NCBI GenBank assembly: GCA_030323885.1 | Contig: CM059193.1 | Location: 75,709,040-75,773,039, forward strand | Length of the DNA: 64,000 nucleotides | From: Branchipolynoe longqiensis | Lineage: Eukaryota > Annelida > Polychaeta > Phyllodocida > Polynoidae | Direction of reading: 5' to 3' | Shown here: positions 1-10,070 of the stretch, piece after piece | Numbering within the stretch: position 1 is the first letter of the stretch | Layout of the letters: each line of letters starts with the position of its first letter | Translations under genes and position numbers: made by a program | Notes under the pieces: model-generated | The model's input: only the letters and a program-made list of their open reading frames with translations | The model's database searches: none | What the model was told of the DNA's origin: nothing

Positions 1-290
1 ATAACCCTAAATATAACCCTAACCCTAACCATAACCGTAACCCTGAATCTAACCCTAACCCTTAAAAAAGCGCTAAACCTAACCCTAAATCTAACCGTAA
101 CCCTAAATCTACCCCTACCCCTAAATAAAGCCCTAACCCTCAATGAAACCCTAACCCTGAACAAAACTCTAACCCTAACGCAAAATAAAGCCCTAACCCT
201 AAATCTAACCCTAACCCTAAATGAAACCCCAACCCTAAATAAAACCATAACCCTAGCCCTAACTAAAACCCTAACACTAAGCCTAAGCCA
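1..290 (-). repeat. Degenerate telomeric repeat block
   Basis: CCCTAA-type units with many variants (CCCTAAA, CCGTAA, CCTGAA and AATAAAG interruptions) run almost without break to about 290. Units read CCCTAA on the plus strand, so TTAGGG lies on the minus strand, the orientation expected at a left chromosome end. The degeneracy suggests the inner edge of the telomere or telomere-associated DNA rather than the active tip. Confidence 0.85.
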
Positions 291-1335
291 CACTGCTTCT
301 CCTTCGAGTGTCATGCATGCTCATCACTCAAATGTACAGTGTGACTCGTCTTAAGCAAAGCCAATCAGCTTTTGTAAACACCCCAATAAAACAAAGCAAC
401 AAAGCTACAAACAAACCCTTTAGAGCTATGAGGATTGCATCGACATTCCAAAATATTCCACAGAACTAGAACGGGTCATGGTTGAACACAGGTCACCTCA
501 TCAGAGCTAATTAGGTCATTTCTAAATAAAATAAATAAATACAAATAACCCAAACGCTTTTAACGATTTCTCAAATAGACGAGATCACCATTCCGACTGC
601 GCAAGCGCTGAAAACAGCGCTGGCAGCAATGCAAAGGCATACGGCCATTGAGTTTGCCTATACGCGTAGGGCAAAACTTCAATTTTATTCAAAATTAATA
701 AAAATACATAACAATTTGACACACACATGGATGGATGGATGCAATATAATAATATAAAGAATAAGTGTAAGACACAACTCTCCATAAATAAGCATTTTGG
801 GCTAAGAAACATACTATTTCAGTCACTTTACAGGCTGATGTTTAAATCACTAATTTACTAGACAAGTAATTATTGTTTTACATATTAAAATGTGAAATGT
901 ATGAACGCAAACTTATTTCAAAGAAATAAATAACCAATATCTGATTAACCCTATTCATGTTCTAGTTCTACATATGTCATTAACCATAGGATATGAATAA
1001 AAACATGAATAAAATAAGTAAAACTGACTCTGGCTATGGCTATAACACTAGTCTGAATGCCCAGATTTGTCTAAATCTAAATGCACATGGCATAAGATGT
1101 GCTGATTATATTGATGTAAATGCAATGCTGGATACAAGATTAATATCTTATTTTATTATATATATAATTTTAGTTGGTATTCTATGTATCAAACAAGAGC
1201 TGAGATGAGCTGAAACTAGCACATTTCATAGCTGCACCCGGTGTATTAGCATGTGCCATGTGCTTCTCGCAGGTTTGTTTTGCTTCCATGCATCCCACAA
1301 TGCACCACACGCTGGAATGGCAATGTAGTCTATAG
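291..1335. other. AT-rich subtelomeric DNA, no gene seen
   Basis: Mostly AT-rich unique-looking sequence. The open frames are short and none has a recognisable domain. No repeat shared with the rest of the window was noticed. Confidence 0.5.
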
Positions 1336-1672
1336 AGGGGGTTTAATGACGTCACGAGGCAACTTTCGGTGGCCATATTGGATGACATACCGAGGGCTTG
1401 CAACTGCCTACAATGTGGTTATTTACTCATTTGTTGGTTTATTTGTCACTGTTTTGATCAGTTTGGCTTCAGAAGTTGTTGCTAAAGTGCTGTAAGTAAC
1501 CACCTTGAATGTAAACTGGCCAGAACCTCCCATAACACAAGAACACTCTGTTTTACTGCGTCTGCATGCATTCACAACCTGGCTAGGAAGGGTGATCATA
1601 ATCCAAGATGGCAGCCCGCTGACCACTGATTGCTAAGTAATGACGTCACATGCACTCCCTCAATTGTATCAA
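1336..1672. repeat. Dispersed repeat R1, copy 1
   Basis: About 330 bp closely matching 55263-55592 in the same orientation. Both ends carry AATGACGTCAC, so a CRE-like palindrome TGACGTCA sits near each boundary. A minus-strand frame of about 65 codons is open in both copies and most residues are kept (shared segments include TYSTLATTSEAKL and KTVTNKPTN). This could be a fragment of an unidentified transposon; the coding call is uncertain. Confidence 0.6.
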
Positions 1673-1978
1673 CCGTCCGCTTGCTCTACTACATGGTTAT
1701 TCCGGGCCAGTCATGCTTATTAAAATCCAATGTTGGTGAGGTTTTTTTCTTTAGGCTCCCAAGGTTCTGTGATTAGCTACGCCCATTTATATCCACACTG
1801 AATAATGTATTATGTTTGTCCTCCGAGACTTACAGCTATTTGTCTCGGCCTATTCATTAGGCGAGGACTTGTGTCTTTAACATTGCAACTAATGTCAACG
1901 CTTTAAATTATTTATCGAATAAATTGGAGCACTCCGTTTGCATTAGCTCAGGCTGTCTTCTAGGCTTGTTAGCCAACT

Positions 1979-2760
1979 AATGATTTCCAACACCAGCCCG
2001 CCCTCTGGCGGCGGTGGAAGAAGTAATGTTGGGGATGGCGGCATAGTGTGTTACATCCTCTGTGATATTATAGATGATTTCCACCACCAGCCCGCCGTCT
2101 GGCGGCGGTGGCAGAACTAATGTTGGGGATGGCAGCATAGCGCGTGGCATCCTCTGTAATAAAGGTATTATAGATGATTTCCACCACCAGCCTGCCATCT
2201 GGCGGCAGTAGAAGAACTATTGTTGGGGAGGGTGGCACAGTGTGTTACATGCTCTGTAATAAAGGTATTACAGTATAACCCCGTTAAACCAAGCTCGGTT
2301 AAACCAATCGATCGGTTAATCCAAACTGTTGTCGGCGGTCTGGCAAAATACTACCATTTGTCATATAAAAAAGTTGGTTAAACCAAAGTTGGTTAATCCA
2401 AATTATCGGTTCATCCAAACTAAATTTCCGACCACAGGCTACTTCCGGTACGGTTGAACCAAACTTGTTGTGGATAGCAGCTTTGGTCAGACCATGCTCT
2501 GGGGAAAAGGGTTTTTAGGGGATTTCCAGCACCGACCCGTCATCTAGTGGCAGTGGCAAGAACCAATGTTATGAGGAGGCAAAAGCTTACTCACAAGTCT
2601 CATAGAGGATTGCCCTCTAACGGCAGTTGCAGGAAGTAATGTTGTGGGTAGCAGTGGACAAGATTTTAATGTGGATTTTTAGCATCAGTCTGCCGTCTGG
2701 CGGCAGTGGTATGAACGAATGTCGTGGGTAGCAGCTCACTACGGATTTTCACGGCTTAAT
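1979..2760 (+). repeat. Tandem array of ~94-100-bp units, split by a MITE
   Basis: Units start TGATTTCCACCACCAGCC at about 1981, 2075 and 2175. Each has a GC-rich core CCGTCTGGCGGCGGTGG followed by AATGTTGGGGATGGC. The array is interrupted at 2271 by T2 copy 1. More decayed units continue to about 2760 (cores near 2540, 2610 and 2695). Confidence 0.75.
2271..2470 (+). mobile_element. T2 Tigger/pogo-like MITE, partial
   Basis: Begins CAGTATAACCCCGTTAAACC directly after TA. The start and the TA target are typical of pogo/Tigger elements. It is followed by GGTTAAACCAA and GGTTAATCCAAA repeats. The left end matches, inverted, the right end of the copy at 45735-45835. The right terminus here is decayed, so the end coordinate is approximate. 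Confidence 0.6.
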
Positions 2761-3711
2761 TGCCTCGATCTGATGCAATCCCCTTGAATGCTGATCAACG
2801 CAGATCGATTTCTCTGAGTTGATAAATAGCTGTAACCATTATGGAGATTGAGTGGGAGTTTGGAGGGATCTATTTAATGAAAACACTTGCTTACCGCCAT
2901 CTTTTGTTGTTGTTCGAGGACGGTGATTTAATGTAATTGGACGTAGCCAAGCAAATGTTGCAGGATAATTTTACAAAGACACAGCAAGTAGTATAAAGTT
3001 GGGTTTAATTTCTTGAGCCTGAGTACAAGTTTTGATCATAGAAAGTTCAATTCAAATAACAACATGTTCAATCAAAGTAAGGACAGGAACCTTTTAACCC
3101 TAGCCCTCAATGTCACATAGGGGTGGGCGGGCGGCAATTTTAGGGTTCAGTCTGTGTCCTCCTCGTGCCCGTGTCGATGTGAGCTCTCAGTGGCAAACCT
3201 GGCCTTATATAGGCAGCGACGTCAATTTAGTTCACAATTTGGAGATAGGCGGCAGTTTGATATCATTAGTTACGTAACTGAGTTTTGTATTAAGAAAGTG
3301 AATATAGACGGTGCTAGAGTCCAATGCTTAAGGCAGTGTGGCCGGTTCACGATAGGTGGCAGCATAAGGCCTTCTCAGGCTAGAGGCTATGGCTGTGTCG
3401 AAAGTCAAATTACCCGTGTTGCGAACATCAGGGACACTGCAGAGGTATTACAAGTTAAGCTGATTGTTAAATAGGGTGATTTCTACGGGCACACTCGAGG
3501 AATCTTCATTGAGCGTTTCTTTATGATGATATGACGTTGGATGGTGCTAGGATGTTAAACACAAACACACATCACTTCAGTACCATGGCGCACCCCTCGA
3601 ACCTACAAATTAATCAATGAACCTTGCTGATTGCGATCCCAGCAACCAACACCACGCAAGGACTCTGTTAATGGGATTCCCGATCCCCGACACCCTATTC
3701 ATAAAGTTCGG
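2761..3711. other. No gene or repeat recognised
   Basis: The region contains a 106-codon open frame (3154-3474, plus) without recognisable motifs, signal peptide or repeat partner. I do not call it a gene. Confidence 0.4.
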
Positions 3712-3722
3712 TTAACCAGGTT

Positions 3723-4069
3723 TGTTTGTTTGTTGTTTTACATCCTAGCAACATCGAAGGTAATATCAGGACGGGTACCGACTAATGACAGTGTGGAGTC
3801 ATGGGAACTTCATAGTGCTCCCCCACTGAGATACCTGGCTGCCAGCACCATGACCTGATATCCCACTCAGTCACATTATCCTGATCCTGAGCCAAACAAT
3901 CCTTGCTGTCCTATCTTACTAATGCCGAGCGCCTGGTTAGGACACGAGAAGCATTAATTTTAAGTAATTAGTTTCACTCGACCAAGGTTCACACCCATGG
4001 ATTTTGATCCCCCGGTGTCCTAAAAGAGGAGACGGATGCTCAACTCATTCGGCCATCCCGTCTGGTCGA
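3723..4069 (-). mobile_element. SINE-A, near full length, with target duplication
   Basis: On the minus strand the copy has a tRNA-like head (CGGGATGGCCGAATGAG, A-box region), the shared body (TTGATACTTGTCGCTTCC and GATAGGGCAAGGACTGG in other copies), tail A (GTGGGGCAGCACTATAAAG, CCTGATATGACCTTAGATG) and an ACAAACAAA end. It is flanked by an 11-bp direct duplication TTAACCAGGTT at 3712-3722 and 4070-4080. This supports LINE-driven retroposition. Confidence 0.85.
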
Positions 4070-4177
4070 TTAACCAGGTTCATGACTCTTATAGTCTTAA
4101 CCATATTGTGTGAGGACAGTCCCTATACCTGTTCACTATTCACTTAACAAATTTGTTTAATTTAAAAAAATAGTTTT

Positions 4178-4398
4178 TGTTCATTAGTTGATTAAGCAGG
4201 AGAAATTTAAATGGCGAACAATTGATCTTCCTTATTCCACTGCTTCTTGCCCTATCCTAGTAATGCTAAGTTACCAGGCTAGATAGAAACAACTTTTAAT
4301 TTCTTAGTCATTGGTGTGACGTGGCCAGGGTTTGATGCCAGGCTTTTGAATCCCATGACCAGCCTAAAATGGAGGGAGTCACTCAACTCATTCGGCCA
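4178..4398 (-). mobile_element. SINE-B (short-tail variant)
   Basis: Reverse copy. The end nearest 4178 is the SINE 3' tail (TTAGTTGATTAAGCAGGAG, complement of tail B). The body matches SINE-A until GGCAAGGA and then switches to the GCAGTGGAATGAGGAAGACC tail. The head is diverged. Confidence 0.75.
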
Positions 4399-4399
4399 T

Positions 4400-4690
4400 A
4401 TATATATGCCTGAAAGTGTTACTGCCTAAATCGAGTCAAACCAATGACTCAAAAATTGATACTTGTCGCTTCCTGGCCATGTGCTCGGCATTATTAGTAG
4501 AGGGCAAGGACTGGTTAGCTCAGTGTCAAGATAATGTGACTGAGTGGGTTATCAGGTCATGGTGCTGACGGCCTGGTCTCCCACTGGGGCAGCACCATAA
4601 AGTTGCCATGAGTGCATACTGTCACAATGCGGTACCCGTCCTGATATGACCTTAGATGTTGCTAGGACATAAAACAACCAACAACAATTT
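4400..4690 (+). mobile_element. SINE-A, 5'-truncated
   Basis: Starts in the body (GAGTCAAACCAATGACTC) and keeps the full tail A through GATGTTGCTAGGACATAAAAC and a CAACAACA end. The tRNA-like head is missing. Confidence 0.8.
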
Positions 4691-4763
4691 ACTGCCAGAA
4701 ACCTGCAGAGAAATGCTATCCCAGTGCAGACATCAAAGTTCCCACGCCGTCATCTTCTCAGCT

Positions 4764-4970
4764 TTTTAGATTTGTTGTATTGAGGCTGTATTTATACTGT
4801 CCATAGCATATAATTCCGGGTACCCAAGCTTGTTTTCAATGCTGGCCAATTGTAGTGTTGGTGGTATCTTATCAAACAGTAGCTGCTGATAAGTTATTTG
4901 ATTGCCTGCATTTCAGTAGCAGATAGATAATTGGTTGGTATGGTTAGGACTAGTAAAATAACAATATGCC
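4764..4970 (-). repeat. Dispersed repeat R6, copy 1
   Basis: Inverse match to 13147-13378 (shared stretches include ATTGAGGCTGTATTTATACT and CAGCTACTGT-type blocks). In the other copy the 3' end is A-rich with ACAACAAC, suggesting a small retroposon. Confidence 0.65.
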
Positions 4971-4983
4971 ATGGATCAATAAC

Positions 4984-5097
4984 ATCATGCACCTTCAATA
5001 ATATCATGTACCTTCAATAAGTTCATGTACCTTCAATAAGATCATGTACCTTCAATAAGATCGTGTACCTTCAATAAGATCATGTACCTTCAATGAC
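4984..5097 (+). repeat. 19-bp minisatellite, six units
   Basis: Six consecutive units of ATCATGTACCTTCAATAAG with few changes. Confidence 0.9.
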
Positions 5098-5316
5098 ATG
5101 CCTGTAGGAGTGTTGGAGAGATTAAAAGCCTGAGAGAGCTTGCAGTGACCACTGGGCCTTTCACATGACAAGAGGTGATTTTGTGTCAGTGTTACATTCT
5201 GCGATATACCCAATGTAGCCACTTCACTATTATAGAGAGGCAACTATAGAACTCAGCTACACCACAACATTCTCCTCTATTACACCATCTGGTACTTTAC
5301 ACCATCTGGAACCCGA

Positions 5317-5735
5317 TTACCGCCCAAGTTTAATGAGCAGGTGGGCGGAGTCTAAACTTTGCGCAAGGAAAGGTCCCAGTCGAATATGTCCATTTTTTAT
5401 CCATAGAGGAATCCTCTCTGGTGATAGAATACCATGCAGTGGGACTGGAGAACAATTTCCTAAACCTCTACAAGATACCACAAGGAAGGGAACTGTGGTA
5501 CTGAGAACTGAGCCATCAGCGGTTATTGTTAATGTTAAGACGCCAAAGACATCTGCTGCATAAGGTCTATTGCAAGCAGCAATTGCCGCCAAAGTAACAA
5601 AGCCGGCACCAGCTGCTGTTTCTGCTGGAATTACTATGCCAGCTGCTGTTCCACCTATATTTGTTTGTTATGTAAAGCGCCTGAGAACGGCTTGCTGGAT
5701 TGGGCGCTATATACATTTTTTTTTTTTATTATTAC
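5317..5735 (+). repeat. Dispersed repeat O, copy 1 (retroposon with ATT-rich tail)
   Basis: Matches 15563-15990 in the opposite orientation. The right end reads TAAAGCGCCTGAGAACGG, then a GCGCTATATA block and a T/ATT-rich tail, like a retroposon 3' end on the plus strand. Open frames of about 75-91 codons exist on both strands and are conserved between the two copies (GDRIPC on plus, NRPYAADVFG on minus). Which strand, if either, was coding cannot be decided here. Confidence 0.6.
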
Positions 5736-6084
5736 TTTATGGTTAACTTGTATGTCATTATAGCTCACTTTCATTTATAAAGATCTCGCGACCCACCTTT
5801 TAAAAGGGATTATCCCATAGATTACACTATGGTGTCCGGATGTTAATAGGCCTGTACAAATTAATTTGATATGGTTACACTTCAAATAACTCCAAAGTTA
5901 GCAATTTAAAATAAAAGCTACTCGGAACTAAACTAAAGTCTCTTAAAACAATCAACTGCAAGGGCATATTTAAGAACATTTAAGAAACTCAAAACCATCG
6001 AATTATGCAATGTTAATGCTATCCTCCCTGGACAGCTTTGCAAACATCCATGTGTGTACATAGCTAAATCTATACTATCCTAAT
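5736..6084. other. Spacer with a decayed F2 MITE
   Basis: About 5875-6012 keeps patches of the F2 family (AATTTAAAATAAAAGCTACT, CTCAAAACCATCGAATTATG). Nothing else was recognised. Confidence 0.45.
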
Positions 6085-7115
6085 CACTGGACTCGTTGGC
6101 TGGATCCGTAGAGCGCAGGCTTTCGCTGCGGAAGGTTGTGAGTTCGAATCCTAGTCGATTCAGATAAATTACTTTCACAATTGATACTTGTTGCTATCTA
6201 GCCTGGCCGTCGCCATTAGTAGGATAGGGTAGGGACTGGTTAGCTCGGTATCAGGATAATGTCACCGAGTGGGAAATTTGGTCATGGTGCCAGACATCTC
6301 ATCTGCCAGTCGGGCAGCCTTATAAAGTCATCAGGAATGTGGAATGTCAGAAGTCGGTACCCGTCCTAATATTACCTTATACCCCTGTCACCCTACGACG
6401 TAACGAGCGAACGTGAGCCTAATGTGGTCATTTTTCGTCATTATGTTGACGTACGTTGGGTTGCGTTATGATGACGTCAGAATGACGTTAGACTGACGTC
6501 GAGCTACATCACATTACGTCGTGTTACGTCGAGTTACGTCGAGGTTTTGGACATGTTCAAAACTTTTGACGTACCTCGAACGTAAGGGTTTACGTTTGCC
6601 GTATGTTCTGTACACGTTCAGTGAACGTCAATGACGTTAAACATACGTTAATCAAACGCTGCTCACTACGTTCAACTACGTTCCACTACGTTGACCCACA
6701 TTAAACCGGGTGGAAATGTCCAGGTGGCGTAATGGGAACGTCAGGAGAACGTCAGGAGAACGTCAGGAGAACGTCAGGAGAACATCAGGAGAACGTACAT
6801 TCAACATACGTTCAACATTTTGCCACCGTGTCATGATGTATGTAACGTCACGTAACGTTCTTCTGGCGATGGAATAACGTTCATAACGTTCCGTGAGCAT
6901 AATGACATTGTCCTCTCTCGTTGAATGACGGTATCACTATGCTTTACCGACGTTACGCTTGTCCACTATGCTGCATCCACGTTCAACTTGTGCCCAAATT
7001 TGCATACTACGCCGAGAAGTTCAACATATTTCACGTTCTCCCTACGCTGACGTCATCACGTCATAGTGTGACAGCCCCATAAGATATTGCCAGGATGCAA
7101 AACCCCAACACACAA
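6085..7115 (+). mobile_element. SINE-A split by MITE M1
   Basis: The SINE runs 6085-6379: tRNA-like head with GGTAGAGCGC-like A-box region and GTTCGAATCC B box, body, and tail A up to TATTACCTTA. It resumes at 7080 with AGATATTGCCAGGATGC and an AAAACCCCAACA end. The junction falls inside the phrase that reads ACCTTAGATGTTGC in other copies. Confidence 0.8.
6380..7079. mobile_element. M1 long-TIR MITE, Harbinger-like
   Basis: Terminal inverted repeats: left TACCCCTGTCAC followed by CTACGACGTAACG, right the complement, ending GTGTGACAGCCCCA. Flanks are TTA (6377-6379) and TAA (7080-7082), near the 3-bp TWA targets of PIF/Harbinger elements. The interior is saturated with AACGT and ACGTT words and has an 11-bp tandem block (AACGTCAGGAG) near 6737-6795. 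No coding frame. Confidence 0.75.
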
Positions 7116-7320
7116 AGATATCGTAATCGATTCAAATAAAGAAACTCCATCGACCACAAAACTAGTGCAACTCAGAATACCGTTCGGCACAAATAATCTG
7201 TGGCATTACAGTCTTGGAACACAACAACTACTAGTGTAGTTTGATACGGCGGTAATTTCCCTGTTTTTCGTAATTAATTGATGCCCGAAGTAATCATATT
7301 GGACACCACGTCCCAGAGCA
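7116..7320. other. Short spacer, nothing recognised
   Basis: AT-rich sequence without repeat partner or convincing frame. Confidence 0.4.
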
Positions 7321-7860
7321 TTGCGCCCCAACCATCAGCAGCACCCATCAACACCCTACCAACCCCCTCCCAACCCTCTCCCAACCCCTACAGACTCAAC
7401 ACCAACACTCCACCAACCCCCACCAACCCCCACCAACCCCCAACAGCACCCACCAACACCCGACCAACCCCCGGCCAACCCTCTCTCAACCCCTACAGAC
7501 TCAACACCAACACTCCACCAACCCCCACCAACCCCCACCCGACTGAACCAATTCCCAGCCATCACCCAACCTCACCACCAACCCCCACCCAACCCCCACC
7601 AACCTGCACCCAACTCTCAACCTCATCAATCTCCCCCCAATCTCACCAACCTCGACCACCAACCCCCACCAACCCCCATCCAACCCTCTCCCACACCCAT
7701 CCCACCCCACCCACCCCCACTAACCCCCCACCTCACTTCTCTACTAGAGGGCGCTACGGATGGGGTGGGTTATTATCTGGCGGTACGGCGGGGTGGGGTG
7801 GGGGGAGGGGGCTGAGTCGCTGGGAGGTGGTGGTGGTGTGTGTGTGAGGGGGGGGGACGT
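7321..7860. repeat. C-rich minisatellite switching to G-rich
   Basis: 7321-7740 is built from CCAACCCCCA-type units, including a long segment around TCAACACCAACACTCCACCA repeated at about 7398 and 7500. From about 7756 the strand bias flips to G-rich (GGGGTGGGGTGGGGGG). The open proline-rich frames here are by-products of the repeat. Confidence 0.8.
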
Positions 7861-8200
7861 GTATGGATGAGAAGAAAAAAGAAGAGGTATGGAAGACGAC
7901 CCATACAACTTTAGCGAATACCCCCGTTCTGTTCATTTAAGAATTAATGTGGGAACCGATAAATGGTGCCCAGTGACCCACGCCCTGCAACCCCTCAACC
8001 TCCCACTCCCCGGCCTCCTTCCCCAGAGGGCGCAATGAGCAACGGGACACAGGGGCTGAATTATCACCTCCGAGGTTTAAGGTAACCGAGGGGACACAGC
8101 AACACAGACACACACCAGCTCTGTGAACATGGCGGGGGTGGGGGTGGGGGGGGGGGGGACTTTGTCAGCAAGCTATTAAAATCGCCTTTACTGGTTGATG
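7861..8200. other. Spacer with a long G run
   Basis: Nothing coding recognised. A G-rich run (GGGGGTGGGG then G10) lies at about 8131-8158. Confidence 0.4.
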
Positions 8201-8205
8201 TTAAC

Positions 8206-8426
8206 TGACTCCCTTCCACTGACCGACTGTCACTGAGTCATTGTCACTGACTCACTGTCACTGACTCACTGTCACTGACTCGCGACGACTGACTCACTGT
8301 CACTGACTCACTCTCATTGACTAACTGCTACTGAGTCACTCCATACATTGACATCATACATTGACATCATACAGTAACACCATACAGTGACACCAAACAT
8401 CGACACCATGTAGTGACAGTTTGCAG
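8206..8426 (+). repeat. Adjoining 14-bp and 13-bp arrays built on TGAC
   Basis: 8206-8340 has TGAC in strict 14-bp register (8206, 8220, 8234, 8248, 8262, 8276, 8290, 8304, 8318, 8332). Six of these sites are full AP-1-type TGASTCA. From 8349 the spacing becomes 13 bp (8349, 8362, 8375, 8388, 8401, 8414) with a CATACAGTGACAC-like unit. Confidence 0.8.
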
Positions 8427-8532
8427 AAACACCATGTCATGAGAACACACAGTGTCACCACGGAAAGCATCACTCAATAACTCTCAATTAAAGAAAACTT
8501 CAATGGAGCCATATGTATGTATAAAGTTGTTT

Positions 8533-8875
8533 AAAGTTGCATAGTCCGGTGATTTTAAGTTTCTGAAATTTTCTGAGATGAATACATTAGGCTGATCGTT
8601 ATTATGTACCTTACTTTAACTTGAAGTAACTTATATTTAAGTGGCTAACTTTTGAGATATTTGAAGTGGAACCATGCAAAATTAATTCTGGCAAAGATGC
8701 CAAAACTCTGACCCCATAGCCTTCTGAAGTAACAGGTTATATTACATTGCCTCCTTATTCCCTTCTGTATGGTGACACATGTTTAATAAGTGCACCAGTT
8801 TCTAAGTGAAATATGTAGAATCACATTTAGATAATTGTTTTGGTTTTGAAAATGTGATATTTGCATCAGACTATG
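8533..8875 (-). mobile_element. F2 MITE, copy a
   Basis: About 340 bp. Left end AAAGTTGCATAGTCCGGTG, right end CATCAGACTATG, so it has terminal inverted repeats. It matches the copies at 11075, 27121, 34365 and 48268. Confidence 0.75.
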
Positions 8876-9086
8876 ACGTATTGCGCAGTAGGAACAAAGT
8901 GGATAGGATGGACTACTGGTCAGTGCATCTGTTTCCCATGTTCCAATCAAATCGAGGACCTAACCTAAGTGATATTTGGTAGTAACTTACATTGTTCAGC
9001 CTTTAGAAAGACATGGCGGTGATCGTGTCTCCTAAGTGTCAAAATAATGTGAGATAGGGAAACTGCCCCTGGCATGATAGTTTGGT

Positions 9087-10070
9087 TGGTTCTTGGAATT
9101 GTACGTGATGGCAACCTCCAAGATCATATCAGCCTGTGATGCGCGGCAAGGAAGGACGAGGAGGGGAGAGTGGAATAAGAGGGCAGTTTATTGAGTAACT
9201 GCCCGAGGGCTTCATGAACATACAATGAATGTGAGGTGTAATAAGTCAGGAATCTAGGTAAGGTAACATATAATATCATGTATGATGCATGCTCATGATG
9301 AGAGCGTCAAATGTCAGTGTTATCGTAAAATGTCAAATGAGGTAATGTCAGTAGTTGGCGGGAGGTGGGCCCGAGGAGCCCTCAACCCTATAGTGGAGAG
9401 TTGGTGTATAGGGATGGTGGGTGGGGAAAAAAGAGGTCTGAGGAGCGGAGTGTGTGGAGGCAGGGGGGCGAGTGGCCGGAGGAGAGGCTGGGGGCGGTTA
9501 TAAGGGAAGGAGAGGGGGGGGGGGTTGTGTAATAGGGAGCAGCTGGAGGACAGAGGAGAGAGAGAGAGAGAAGGAGGGGGGGGGGGGGGGGGCGTCCTCC
9601 CTCGCCTCGCATCAACCGCAATGCGAGCATTACGACCAAGGTCATATCAGGACGGGTACCGACTTGTGACATTGTGCACTGATGATGACTGTATAGTGTT
9701 GTCCCACTGAGAAATCTGGTCGCCAGCCCCATGACCCAATTTCCTACTCATTAATATTATCCTGACACTGAGCTAACCAGTCCTTGCCCTATCCTATTAA
9801 TTCTGAACCCCAAGCTAGGAAGTGACTAGTATCAATTTGATAAGTCACTCCTTTGACTCGACCGGGAATCGAACTCCCATGGGAGACCATGACCCAATAA
9901 ATCCCACTCAGTCACATTATCCTGACATTCAGCTAACCAGTCCGTGCCCTATCCTATTAATGCTGAACGCCAAGCTAGGACGCGACATGGATCAATTGGC
10001 TTGACTCGACCTGGAATCATACTCCCCTGGGAGGACTACGCTCTATTGATTCCGCCCCAGTGGCTGGTAC
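9087..10070 (-). mobile_element. SINE-A, two reverse copies in a row, first one split
   Basis: The reverse SINE-A tail at 9087-9132 is interrupted by the element at 9133-9637 and continues at 9638 (AAGGTCATATCAGGACGGG) to about 9865. A second partial reverse copy, sharing body and head but lacking the distal tail, follows to about 10070. Confidence 0.75.
9133..9637 (-). mobile_element. Short GC-rich element related to 23790-26014
   Basis: On the minus strand it begins GGTCGTAATGC with a small hairpin (AATGC/GCATT). It has TTATAA (9498-9503) and ends about 54 nt after AATAAA (complement of 9187-9192) at GCGCATCACAGG. It sits in a SINE with a 13-bp duplication, AAGATCATATCAG (9120-9132) and AAGGTCATATCAG (9638-9650). 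The ends, TATA-like and polyA-like signals match the 2.2-kb unit near 24 kb, but the proline-rich frame is absent. Class unknown. Confidence 0.6.

Noticed and set aside
1296..1340. ZNF143-like promoter motif (ACTACA with GCATTGTGGGA)
   Set aside because: The two halves are not in the known arrangement, and no transcript or gene is adjacent.
6105..6170. Possible tRNA genes at the many GGCCGAATCGGTAGAGC sites
   Set aside because: Each is followed by the SINE body and tail, so these are tRNA-derived SINE heads, not tRNA genes.
7278..7847. Proline/Thr/Asn-rich frames of 164-189 codons
   Set aside because: By-product of the CCAACCCCCA repeat; both frames are open equally.
9600..9637. Hammerhead ribozyme at the GC-rich element terminus
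   Set aside because: The conserved CUGAUGA and GAAA cores are absent; only a short AATGC/GCATT hairpin is present.
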